This document shows positions 53,409 through 63,852 of a DNA stretch of 64,000 nucleotides, one piece after another. The number at the start of each line of letters is the position of its first letter. Position 1 is the stretch's first letter. This DNA is from Tritrichomonas musculus. Taxonomy: Eukaryota; Parabasalia; Tritrichomonadida; Tritrichomonadidae. Where the stretch lies: positions 3,038,001-3,102,000 of the forward strand of contig JAPFFF010000006.1 in NCBI GenBank assembly GCA_039105265.1, read 5' to 3'. Position numbers and translations under genes: made by a program. Below the pieces are notes generated by a model that saw only the letters and a list, made by a program, of their open reading frames with translations, did not search any database and was not told the origin of the DNA.

Positions 53409-54249
53409 AGAGGAGGGTCAACTTATTTTTAACACAAAAACTCATATTACAATTGGTTTGGATTTTTCATAAGTACAAATAATATTTAATATAATATATA
53501 ATAGTTTTTCAATCTAAAATATCTCTATAATTTATTTATATTATTGAGATAAAAATGTTTTATTCAAAATTATTCTAATTTGAATGCGTATTCAAATATT
53601 TTTTTCTCTCAATTTTTTCTTTTCAAATTTAAGTTTTATAGTTTTTCAAATTTTTCTTGATGGGTTATTAATATTTTTTAAATATTCTTACATATTTAAT
53701 CATGGATATATATTTAAAAAATAATTACTCATACGATATTTTAAATCAATTCATATATTTGCTTGCGAGAATGTTTAAAACTAATGATCGAGTGTAATTT
53801 ATCATGACTCTAATAAAAAATTGGTAGTTGGAATTTGAAATTTACTCGAATAAATAGATTTATCATACGCATGTATATCTAATATATTGTTTTCGAATGA
53901 TTTGGTGTGTTGAATTTGGGACAATATTTGATTTAATAGAATCAGTAATAGTTTCAAAAAACTGATTATATCTCAGCCATTTTGTAAAAATATTGAATCT
54001 CGGCTGGTTTATTCTTATCATATTAGCAAATACTTTTAAATCACCATTTGATCTATCTTGAATTATTTGAAATTGAGAATCTCCAATTTTCATCGATTGT
54101 CCTTACTCCAATCATAAAAGTAATATTTATATATAATTATTATTATATTATTTATAAATAAAATAAAATTATGAATTTATTAATTACAAAACGCAAAAAA
54201 ATGCAAACAATGAGAAAAAATTTGCCATTCAATTAGTTGACCCTCCTCT
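53409..54249. mobile_element. hAT-like element, AGAGGAGGGTCAACT ends, 841 bp
   Basis: AGAGGAGGGTCAACTTATT (left) and the complement of AATTAGTTGACCCTCCTCT (right) give TIRs of about 18 bp. The 8-bp duplication ATTTAATG is perfect (53401-53408 and 54250-54257). A 76-codon minus-strand frame at 53863-54093 has protein-like composition and might be a transposase scrap; I could not identify it. Confidence 0.85.
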
Positions 54250-54269
54250 ATTTAATGTAGAAAATTTAA

Positions 54270-54535
54270 GGTAAATGGACTATATATAATAATTCATTTC
54301 GATTTTTTGAAAAAAAATACTCAAAATCCATTTATTTCCAGACAATTAGAACAACTATAATATTGTTAATTCGTTTTAAATATTTATATTTAAATATAAA
54401 TAAATATTTAATAATCGTATCGGTATAATTAAAGATAATCTTATATAATTAAACATATCATAATATGATCAAATAAAAAACCTATTAAGTCCCAAAAAGT
54501 CCCGACTCAATATGCTGGGACCCATCTCATTTTCC
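54270..54535. mobile_element. TTAA-flanked MITE, GGTAAATG ends, 266 bp
   Basis: TTAA at 54266-54269 and 54536-54539 flanks GGTAAATGG on the left and CATTTTCC on the right. The GGTA terminus next to TTAA resembles the 4-kb element at 36970. A GTCCC/GGGAC stem lies near its right end. Confidence 0.55.
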
Positions 54536-54539
54536 TTAA

Positions 54540-55228
54540 ATTCAACTATAGTTGATCGCTAAAATCAATATACGAAACAAAAGAAAATAACATAGCGCAA
54601 GTACAATATTTTTAAGTCTCATAAATAGCCTGATCAGTGCAATACCAAAAATCATAAGAATACTTAAGGATTTCAATAATAAATAGTAAAAAAAAAAAAA
54701 AAAAAAAATATGATGCTAGTATGAATTTGTTTGCTTTAATATAAAGCAGTTAACTGCTTTTAAAATCTTTTTAAAACTAATAGGCAATGCTTCAATTTGG
54801 GGCAATGTTAACTTTATAAAATATAAAACAAGTAAGAATGATAAAATATAATGAAAATAGATAAATATAAAATAATATGAAGAATATTAGTAATATTCAA
54901 AGTACTATTTAATAATTTAACCGGTGATTATGGTAAAATGATTTAAAAATATAAAAATAATGACGTATTTCTTAAGAAAAAAATAATTTTAAACTGATTT
55001 TAAAAATGAACAAATATCTTTTGAATTTTTTTTTGTTTCAGAAAAAAATATTAAACGGCCGGAAAATAATGATTATTCTAATCATCATTATTTGACTTAA
55101 AATATATAACTTTATGTTTTAAAACCTCTTTTATATATTTATTTTAAACTGATTTCAATAAACGGTATTCAATTAAAAAGTGTGTATATTTTGAATAAGA
55201 TTGTTTAAATTCTAAAGTAAACGGTAAA
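54540..55228. other. AT-rich intergenic DNA before the coiled-coil gene
   Basis: Contains a 21-base poly(A) run (54688-54708). TTAAACGG or AAACGGTA motifs recur near 55052, 55161 and 55219, just upstream of the gene, and may be promoter elements. No gene seen. Confidence 0.45.
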
Positions 55229-55234
55229 TCATTA
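55229..55234 (+). promoter_or_regulatory. Putative Initiator of the coiled-coil gene
   Basis: TCATTA fits TCA(+1)Py(T/A). It lies only four bases before the ATG at 55235, at the short end of the range, so a chance match or a downstream true start remains possible. Confidence 0.35.
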
Positions 55235-58200
55235 ATGCTAAATCTACAGAGCGATTCGACACAGCAAAGCTCAGACGAATCAGATATTCGTCGTTTACAA
55301 GAATTGAACTCACAACTTCGACAGAAAAACGAAAAACTTTCGCTCGAGATTTCTTCTTTACGCTCACAATTTAACGAGGCAACAGCAATTGGATCGCAAC
55401 TTGAACAAATTCATCAAAAGAATTCAAAACTTGCAACTGATTTACGAAATGTTACAATAGAGCGCGATGAATTGTCTCACAGATTAGATATAAATATTCA
55501 AATGATTGATGAACTCCGAGCAGCAAAAGAGCAGGAAAAGAGAGAAGCAGAACGTAGAATACAAACCGAAATAAATGATGCCCGTGAAACATATGAAAAA
55601 AATTTTGAAGAATTAACAAATAAATATAATAAATCACAAAACGAACTTAAAGAAGCGTTAAAATCATTACAGAATATACAAAATGAAAACGAAAGCTTAA
55701 GCAATTCAATTAAAAGTGCAGTTGAAGCAGCGCAGACTTATTTTGTTCAACCAATTAAAACTTTAGATCAATTAACATCGCAATTACAAGAAAAATCAGG
55801 ATACAATTACAATTTAAATCAAGAAAACAATCCAAATCCTCAAAAATTCCCTGAAGGAAATTTAAATATACAAGAACTTCAGAAGCAAATTAAAAATATT
55901 AAACAAAAAGCTAAAGAAGAACGAAGGTTGAGAAAAGATGCAGAAAAGCATATCTCTGAACTTGAAGAAAAGATTCAAGAATGTCAAAAGGAATTAGAAA
56001 GTTCAAAATCTAAAAACGAATCAATTATTACAGACTTAAAACGCCAATTAGAACTTGCCGAACTTCAAAAGAATAGTATTACTACTTCATCAGAAAAACG
56101 TATTTCTGATCTCAAAATGATCCTTGAAAAAGAAAGATCAAAGAATCAACCGCTTTCTGCATCTCCTTCAGCAAGATCATTACCAGCGCAAGAGAGTCTC
56201 AACTCTACTTTGCAAAGCAAAATTAATAGCCAAGAAACCAAACTTAAAGAAGCTCAAGCATCCATATTTTCCCTTCGAAAGCAAAATGCCACATTGATTA
56301 GTCAAATTAGTGAAACAGAAAATACAAAAGAACTTCTTCAACGTAAACTTCAATCCGCAAATGAAGAATCTGAGCAATGCAGAAAATTAAATGATGAAAT
56401 AAAGAGTGAGCTTACATCTCTCACAATGGAACGTGATGATCTGAAGGAGCAATTAGAAACGGCATTGGCACAAGTTGAAGCAGCAAGATCATCATTCAAT
56501 CAAAGTAAATCAGCATTTTCAGAAGCTTCATGTCAAATTGATAAATTACGAAATGCAGTAAATATTTCAGAATCGATGGTTTCAAAGCAAAGAGAAGAAA
56601 TAGCTAATTTAGTCAAAGATCGAAATCAATGTATTAACTCAATCCACAAGCAAAATGAAGCATTAGTTGCAGCTGAAGAAATGATTAATAGATTAATAGA
56701 AGAAAACAAAGAAGTGAAAAAGACATTAAATATTCATTTGAAAACAATACGAGAAACAGAGGTAGTTCCAAAGAGCGAAGAAATACCACCAACCTCCTGG
56801 TTCTGTATTGATTTTCCACGTCCACTTTGCGCCTCTATATCAGATATAGCTCAAAATCCAGCATTACCAACAACAGCCAAGCTACGTAACGTTCTAACCA
56901 CCATAGCCAAATATTATAACAAGCAACTTGAAGAATTAAATACAGAGAAAGAAAATCTTTCAGAAAAACTGAATGGCATTGTTGATAAATTTGATCACTT
57001 TTTCATATCTCTTGGTCCTATTGTCGAAGATCAAACTTTGAATGGTGAAAACTTTTTAAATGACACGCGCAAAGAAACGACAATTATTAAATATCTTACA
57101 GATCTCCAAAATTTCAAGATTGGCAAGAAATTAGAGAATGCCCAACTTGATAAAGAAATTACAGATGTATTGAATCGTCTAAATGTAAAGGCATTAAATG
57201 AGGTTCCATCAGCAATTGACCAGCTGATTAATCTCAATGACCAATATAAGAAAGGCATTGAAAGCCTAAAGTCGAATCAAAAGAAGATGGCCAAAGCGGT
57301 TAAACTTTTGAAAGCAGCAAATCATGAAATCACCTCAGAAAAGAAGAAAGCTGAAGAAGAACACCAACAAATTGTCTCTCAATTAGAAGAAGAGAAAAAT
57401 GCTCTCAAAGATGAAATAAACGGTCACCAACGATCAATATTTCAATTGCGTAGTCAAATGGATGACATCACCAATTCGAACAGTGCTCTAATAACCGCCA
57501 GGAATGATGAATGTAATGATCAGTTCATCCACATGAAAAGCGAGCACGAGCAAGCGAAGAAAGAGTATCTTCGCGAGCTTGAAACGAAGTCTCAAAAAGT
57601 TGAAGAGCTTACAGAAAAAGTGGAAAAATTAGAGCATGAATTGAATCAATGGAAGAAGACGTCAGAAATGTTAAAAGCATCCAAAATCGAAAAAGAGCAG
57701 CAGCTCCAAACGTTACTGACGCAAATAGACGATAACGAGAAAGAAAACCGTTTGAAAATCGAGGCGGTTAAGGCCGAATTGAAAGACCAATATGAAAAAA
57801 GTGTCAGCCAAATTAAGGCCAAAAATAATCAGCTCCGCGAATTGGTGTCAAACGTTTCGTCTGCTTTGAACGAAAGCGAAGAGAGGAATAAAAATCTCCT
57901 CGCTTCGAATTCTCAGCTGGCGATGGAGAAGCAGCAGCTTCTTGCAAAGGTTGACACGCTCACAGAGGAACAGACACGCGAAAGGCAGCTCACAGAGGCA
58001 AAGTTGAAGACTTTGGAGCTCTCCTTGACTACACAGAGACAGATGGACTTGGAGGACGAGCGTGCAAGACTCGAGGAAGAAAAAAGGAAAATTTACGGCG
58101 TGATGGCTTCAAACTTCCACAACTTGTTCGACGCGAGACAGCAGCTGAATGACGCGGGATACAAGGCATTTGTAGAAAAATGCGCTGCGGAAATGACAAA

Positions 58201-58303
58201 ATTGGCGAGACAGGACGCGAATTTGAGGAGACTTTTGGGTCTTGGGGCAACAGAGTCTGTCGAAGATGCTGTTCAAAAGTTGCTTCTTTCTTTGTATCAT
58301 TAA
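55235..58303 (+). CDS. Long coiled-coil protein, 1,022 residues
   Basis: Almost entirely Glu/Lys/Gln/Leu-rich heptads. Residues about 15-185 and 200-510 are the first coiled-coil blocks. A globular break at about 515-560 includes SWFCIDFPRPLCAS and ALPTTAKLRNVLTTI. A second coiled coil covers about 560-960, and a short conserved-looking C-terminus (LRRLLGLGATESVEDAVQKL) ends the protein. There is no membrane segment or signal peptide. Such proteins in parabasalids are often centrosomal, Golgi-matrix or cytoskeletal filament components; the family cannot be fixed by eye, and similarity to myosin tails or golgins would be generic. The 3' third has a clearly higher GC content than the 5' part. 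The stop is in a TAAA context. Confidence 0.9.
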   Translation: MLNLQSDSTQQSSDESDIRRLQELNSQLRQKNEKLSLEISSLRSQFNEATAIGSQLEQIHQKNSKLATDLRNVTIERDELSHRLDINIQMIDELRAAKEQEKREAERRIQTEINDARETYEKNFEELTNKYNKSQNELKEALKSLQNIQNENESLSNSIKSAVEAAQTYFVQPIKTLDQLTSQLQEKSGYNYNLNQENNPNPQKFPEGNLNIQELQKQIKNIKQKAKEERRLRKDAEKHISELEEKIQECQKELESSKSKNESIITDLKRQLELAELQKNSITTSSEKRISDLKMILEKERSKNQPLSASPSARSLPAQESLNSTLQSKINSQETKLKEAQASIFSLRKQNATLISQISETENTKELLQRKLQSANEESEQCRKLNDEIKSELTSLTMERDDLKEQLETALAQVEAARSSFNQSKSAFSEASCQIDKLRNAVNISESMVSKQREEIANLVKDRNQCINSIHKQNEALVAAEEMINRLIEENKEVKKTLNIHLKTIRETEVVPKSEEIPPTSWFCIDFPRPLCASISDIAQNPALPTTAKLRNVLTTIAKYYNKQLEELNTEKENLSEKLNGIVDKFDHFFISLGPIVEDQTLNGENFLNDTRKETTIIKYLTDLQNFKIGKKLENAQLDKEITDVLNRLNVKALNEVPSAIDQLINLNDQYKKGIESLKSNQKKMAKAVKLLKAANHEITSEKKKAEEEHQQIVSQLEEEKNALKDEINGHQRSIFQLRSQMDDITNSNSALITARNDECNDQFIHMKSEHEQAKKEYLRELETKSQKVEELTEKVEKLEHELNQWKKTSEMLKASKIEKEQQLQTLLTQIDDNEKENRLKIEAVKAELKDQYEKSVSQIKAKNNQLRELVSNVSSALNESEERNKNLLASNSQLAMEKQQLLAKVDTLTEEQTRERQLTEAKLKTLELSLTTQRQMDLEDERARLEEEKRKIYGVMASNFHNLFDARQQLNDAGYKAFVEKCAAEMTKLARQDANLRRLLGLGATESVEDAVQKLLLSLYH

Positions 58304-59173
58304 ATTCTTTTTATTTGATTTTTTTTGAATATAAAAAAAAGATTTATTATTGCTTTTTTATTTTATAAAATGAAACTATAAACATTTACTTTAGTCCTGT
58401 CCATTTTGGATTTTAGCGTAGGATAACCGTTATACTGGATGAAAAAAATCCAGCTTGATTTTTTCATATAATAAAGCAAAAGTTTTAATTAATGGATTTT
58501 TATTCTCAAAAAGTTTTTAATGTAAACTATAGAATGGATTTATTTTGAATACAGTAAACCATTGAATTGATTTTTTTCTGAGAAAATCCAAAATAAACCA
58601 TTGAATGGATATATAAAAAAAAACATTCTATAGCGTACATTAATTATTTTGGATTTTTTGTAATTTTTGCCATTTCCTTTATTTTGCATCAAAGAAAATT
58701 AAAAAATCCAATGCATAACTAATTTAATTAACAGCAAATGCACAAAAATATGCAAAAATTAAGAATTTATTGTTTTTTTTTTTTTTTAAATTTCTATATA
58801 GACAAATAGTAATTCAAAATAAAACCGTTATCCAATTTCATAACTTTACATTTTTTTTTTGAATACATTAAAACGGTCTGCTGTCCATATGAAATAACGA
58901 GAAATGCCTCAAAAAGTCAAACTTGGCTATTCACCTCACTGGAGGGGGAAACCCAGATTGCAGAAGGGGCAGCACTCTGCAAATCTCTATAGGATTTTTC
59001 TAAAATTATAATATTTATTTTATTAATGGACAGATAATTGGTTTTTATTATTTTTAATCTATTCCATATGGCCAATTTTGAAATATTACATATGATCATT
59101 TTGAAAAGGACATGTGAGATGAAATTTGTTTTGAAGAAGAAAAATATGAGCAATTTAACACAAAAAAGATGTA
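58304..59173. other. AT-rich DNA with inverted repeats and a GC island
   Basis: AATGTAAACTATAGAATG near 58519 is inverted as CATTCTATAGCGTACATT near 58624-58641, and GGATAAC occurs inverted near 58421 and 58830, suggesting an eroded MITE at about 58390-58880. The GC-rich hairpin at 58955-58986 is listed separately. The 93-codon minus-strand frame here looks spurious. Confidence 0.4.
58955..58986. repeat. GC-rich stem-loop
   Basis: AGATTGCAGA pairs with TCTGCAAATCT (one bulge) around the loop AGGGGCAGCAC. The surrounding 58930-58990 is far richer in G+C than its context. A partly similar stretch, ACCTGAGTGAAACCCC and then CTCAGATTGCA, occurs at 61020-61050. It could be a small RNA gene or an element end. 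Confidence 0.4.
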
Positions 59174-59181
59174 TAAAAGAG

Positions 59182-60210
59182 AGACCACTGCAAGCCAAAA
59201 AAATTTCTTTTATTTGAAATATAATTGATATTAATATATTTTTGCTCCAACAATAAATCTATATTTTTAATATCTGTTTGATCTTTCTGTTTAATATTGA
59301 GATATATATATTTTAAAATATATTCAAATTTTTTTTCTGAAAAAGTTGATATTTTTATTCCAAAAATATCTGTTTTATTAAAATGATTTATAAATCGATA
59401 ATTATGAATACGATTATTATGAAATTATAATAAAATAATTATATCATGTTGATGAATAAGTGTGCAAAATATTATAAGAAAATTGGCGCTACGTTTTTAG
59501 AAAAATAACATTATAAATTGATAGAGTTCTATTGGTTGAGGATAAATTATTCTGATTAACGATTAATAATTGAATATAATTGTTTTTTTTATAATTCTTT
59601 AGCTAATTTATAAAAAAAACGCAATGATAATATGGCCATATTAGTTATTATCATATTTATTTTATATTTCAACGTAATTTAAATGTCTCTAAAAAAATAT
59701 CATTATTGATATGAATATATAAAACAATTTTGTGTTAATTGTTTCAATTCTCATGCATATACATACATTTAAGTGCCACCATTTTGTGTCTAATTAAAAT
59801 AATCATTGATATTGGTTTGAACGAATATTATACAATCATTTTAAATTAAGTTTACTTTTACTAAAAACGTAGCGCCAATTTTCTTATAATATTTTGCACA
59901 CTTATTCATCAACATGATATAATTATTTTATTATAATTTCATAATAATCGTATTCATAATTATCGATTTATAAATCATTTTAATAAAACAGATATTTTTG
60001 GAATAAAAATATCAACTTTTTCAGAAAAAAAATTTGCATATATTTTAAAATATATATATCTCAATATTAAACAGAAAGATCAAACAGATGTTAAAACTGT
60101 AGATTTATGCTTCAATTTAAAAATTATTTTTATTATTAATAAAATATGATAAAGTATTTTTCGCGCTTCTCACAATTTTGAATGGTTTATATTTTGGCTT
60201 ACAGTGCTCT
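59182..60210. mobile_element. hAT-like element containing a large foldback
   Basis: AGACCACTGCAAGCCAAAA at 59182 and the complement of TTTTGGCTTACAGTGCTCT ending 60210 form a 19-bp TIR with two mismatches. The 8-bp duplication TAAAAGAG is perfect (59174-59181 and 60211-60218). The interior is a foldback with 248-bp arms and no ORF. Confidence 0.85.
59253..60108. repeat. Foldback: 248-bp arms, 4 mismatches, 360-bp loop
   Basis: 59253-59500 is the reverse complement of 59861-60108. By base-by-base comparison there are four mismatches, three in the outermost 20 bp and one at about 59324. The inner 176 bp are identical. The sequence outside the arms but inside the hAT-like TIRs is not similar. 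Confidence 0.97.
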
Positions 60211-60218
60211 TAAAAGAG

Positions 60219-61852
60219 TCAAAAAAAACCACATACAAATATTTGATGGAATTGTTATTTCAAATGCATTTATACAAATCTTTCCGATAAAAATTAACAT
60301 ATTGGAATAATTCAGTTTATTTAGATATTTATTAATAATTGCATATATAAATTAAATCTTTTGATTAAAAATAGTAGATATTTGATAGAGAATTCGTAAT
60401 TTTGTTAAAGGGCAATAGATACAAGCCGCCGAGTAAAATAATACCATTATTATTAACGCTTGCTCTATAAATGATAAAAATTCAAGAGATATCTAAGAAT
60501 CTTATTTTTAATTAATAATAACTAGACAAAAAAATGCTATTCTTTGAAAGCAAAACATTGTCGGTATTTTTTTAAAAAAGACTTAGTGGCTCTATTTAAA
60601 AATAAAGGCGGAGAACAGTAAAGCTTTGATAGAGATAATAATCATTTCATCTAACATGTCATATTCAAAAAAAAAAATTCTGATATCAGAAATTTTATAA
60701 AAATTGAAAACATAAATATACAAAAATTGGCCATATGATTTGGAAGAATATTTTGGATATAATATCTTCAATCGATATTACAATATATAAAAAACCTGAT
60801 ATAAAATCGTATAGAAATCTAAGTCACTATCAAGATGTTAATTTTCTGAAGAAAAAGCAGTTTTTCTCTCAAAAATAAAATAACTAAACATATATATATT
60901 CATAAATATTAAATATTTTTTTACGAAATTAGTATTATTATTATTAAATATATGTAATAGTATATAAATATAATTATCAACTCTCAAATTCTCGTATTTA
61001 ATGGAAAAGCGGATTTGACACCTGAGTGAAACCCCTTCTCAGATTGCAATTTTCAAAATTTGCGAGAATTGCTTTTTTTTCATCGAAAAAAATTAGTTAA
61101 TCAAAAACAATAATGAATATGTAAAAAAAGGTAACAAAATATTTTTTTTCTTCATCTCACATTATATAATAATGATGTGATTGGTTAAAAAATCATCGTT
61201 TTTTAATATTAATAATCATATCTTTTGTTTATCTAAATTAAATTCTTATTAATGTCAATATATATAGTTTATGTATATATTTAAATATATATATGATATA
61301 AAATGAAGGTAATTAGTTTTATTATTTGGAATATTCATTTTGAATTAATTCTATCTATTAAAAAAATTCAATGCACGATTAACTATTTTTGAATTCTAAA
61401 ACTTTTTTTATTTATAGCTTTATTGAAATTATTTCAATAAGTATATTCAATATCTTTTTGAAATAAATATAAAATAATATATGATATATCATATATTTAT
61501 TGTAGATTTTACGTATTCTAAATTCAATTATATTCAAAATTTTAGAAAATTTTGAGAGTAAATTAATAGAAAATATTTTACGTTTAGAAATATTTTTTTT
61601 TTGGATGGAATCAACTTTGTTTACAAGAGAAAGCATTTAATCATTATATGAACAGCAATTATCGTTAATAGTTCTAGCAATTTGTAACAAATTTTATCCT
61701 GTTTTTCTATTTTTGCTTACTTTTTTTTTTTTTTTTTTTATTAACTTCGATACTGACTGTCAATTTAATATTCAGCGATATATTTACAAAACAAAATTTA
61801 TTTATCTACTGCAATATTGCAAAAAAAAAAAAAAATCCAAAATTTTTATTTT
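60219..61852. other. AT-rich intergenic DNA, no gene
   Basis: Low-complexity with stops in all frames. A slightly GC-richer patch at 61010-61075 resembles the island at 58930. T runs occur near 61720-61740. No RNA gene was identified. Confidence 0.5.
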
Positions 61853-61854
61853 TA

Positions 61855-63218
61855 CCCAGGTTAACCTTAGAATTGATATTTTGTAAAATATTCAAAATAT
61901 TTTTAGATTTTTTAGTTAACATTTTTTTCTTTTATTTTATTAAGAAAGATATTTGTAAAAACTTGGTTAACATTTAATTTGTTAACCTTTTTGAAAAAGT
62001 TTGGAATACTAGAATACTTCAATTGATCATATCACCACTTTAACGGCACATTTTTCATTATTTAAAAGGAAAAAAGCAACTTCTCGTAATTTATGATGAT
62101 GGAGCAATTAAAACAACGATTTTAATCAATCAAACTATATATTTGACATGCGCTCTTGACAATTCAACTCCAAATTCAACTCATTTATGTTCAAAATTTT
62201 TTTTCAGCAAAACCCAAAATTAAACTCTTTATACAAAATTATGCTATAATAATTCGTATATCTATTGATGTGTATTCGATAAAAGCTCAAACTCTCAAAC
62301 GTTTTAATTTTTTGGAATAACTTGACTTTTTTTACTTAATACAAGCTCTTTAATTTATTTATTTTTACATAAAAATTAATTTTGAGCCCGATAGTGCTTT
62401 TTTAAAACCTATTTTTGCTACATTACAGAAATTTTAATATGAATATTCTAAATACTTATTTTCGCTTTTTGTTTAGGTTAAAAACGATTTCATTTTACAA
62501 GTAAATTTTTATTGGATGAATAAAAAATGTTTTTATGATGGTCTTTATGAAATCTCACTTCAATTTTTCATTACACAAATTGCGCCAAAATTCCAAAATT
62601 TAATTATTGCCTTAATGAAAAGTACATTCAATAGTGACTAACTTGTGCCGTGAAAAAATCTTCAATAGCTTTCAAATTTCCCTAAAAATTAAGATTATTA
62701 TTACTACATTTTAAATTTAGTTCAATATTGTAAGATTTAACATTAATTATTTAATTGAGGATCAATAACCTTTGCTTATTATGCTGAATTTAACTCGAAA
62801 ATTTCAATGTATCTCTAAATATTTCTTATTATTATATGATGAAGAAGCATCCAAAAATTAATTTCAGATATTTTAAAGTACTCGTTACCGACATAAATTT
62901 GGGCTAGGTTAGAAAACTCAAATACTTTTACAATAGTATAATATTAAAAATATTGCAGTTTTTCACTATTTATTTTTACACCATTTTTATATATTATTAT
63001 CTTTATTAAATACTTATTTAATTAAAATAATAAAAATCATATCTTACTATTTTTTATTTGAAGAAAAATGCAAAAATAATTTTTATACGTTTTTCCCATT
63101 CAAATTTTCTCGTTAATTTCATTGAAAAAATTATCTAAAATCGTTATATTTTTAATTTATTCGTTATTTCCAAAAAATTCAATATTTTACAAAATATCAA
63201 TTCTAAGGTTAACCTGGG
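61855..63218. mobile_element. Element with 38-bp perfect TIRs, TA-flanked
   Basis: CCCAGGTTAACCTTAGAATT and the following 18 bases (61855-61892) are exactly inverted at the right end, finishing AACCTGGG at 63218. TA flanks both sides (61853-61854 and 63219-63220), consistent with Tc1/mariner insertion. No ORF of useful length lies inside, so it is non-autonomous. Perfect TIRs suggest recent mobility. Confidence 0.85.
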
Positions 63219-63224
63219 TATTCC

Positions 63225-63852
63225 AAAATTTTGGTAGATCGTAAAATGCCTTTTTTTCCGAGATTTTCCTCTCAATTTTTTGAATGTTTTTTAATCGTTT
63301 TCATAATGGCTGTTTATAATAATTTTTATTGATTCTATGTAAGCCCACGGTATGTTATTTCACTATTCTTTTCGGAGAACAGCATCAATTGGTTAGAAAC
63401 AAGCTGATATAGGGGACTGAAAGATTGGCAGCTATCCCACATTTGATATTCTTTGCCATTTAATATTTATATAGTGAACGTTTTTTAAATTCAAATTAGC
63501 CATCAAAGCATGCTTTATGCAACAATTCTGCTCCTTTATAATGAAAATTTAAAAGAATTGAAGCTATTGTAACACATATATTTCAACATTAGTAATAAGT
63601 CACAGAATTTTTATCGCCCAGCTGTTTGATTTTGCATCATTCCCAAAAAAAGCTAAAAAGGCTTTGAAAAAACTATACTTTATTATAATAAATATTTCTT
63701 TTTTACATTATTTATATTTATGTCATTTTATTCCATTAAAATTTCTGAAATAAAATCTCGGAAAAAAGGGAAAAAATTGTGTGTAAAAACTTTTTCAAAG
63801 CGTTTGAGAGAAAATCTCGGAAAAAAGGGAAAAAAAAAATCTATCAAAATTT
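63225..63852. mobile_element. Probable MITE with CCGAGATTTTC subterminal repeats
   Basis: TTTTTTTCCGAGATTTTC at 63251-63268 is inverted as GAAAATCTCGGAAAAAA at 63810-63826, and a direct copy of the right motif lies at 63752-63776 (59-bp period). Matching GGTAGAT/CTATC ends sit next to AAAATTTT on both sides. The exact boundary and duplication are unclear. Remaining sequence to 64000 is AT-rich with no gene. Confidence 0.5.

Noticed and set aside
58917-59198. 93-codon minus-strand frame
   Set aside because: Hydrophobic Ile/Leu/Phe/Lys noise running through a GC-rich hairpin and an AT-rich spacer; no domain or start context.
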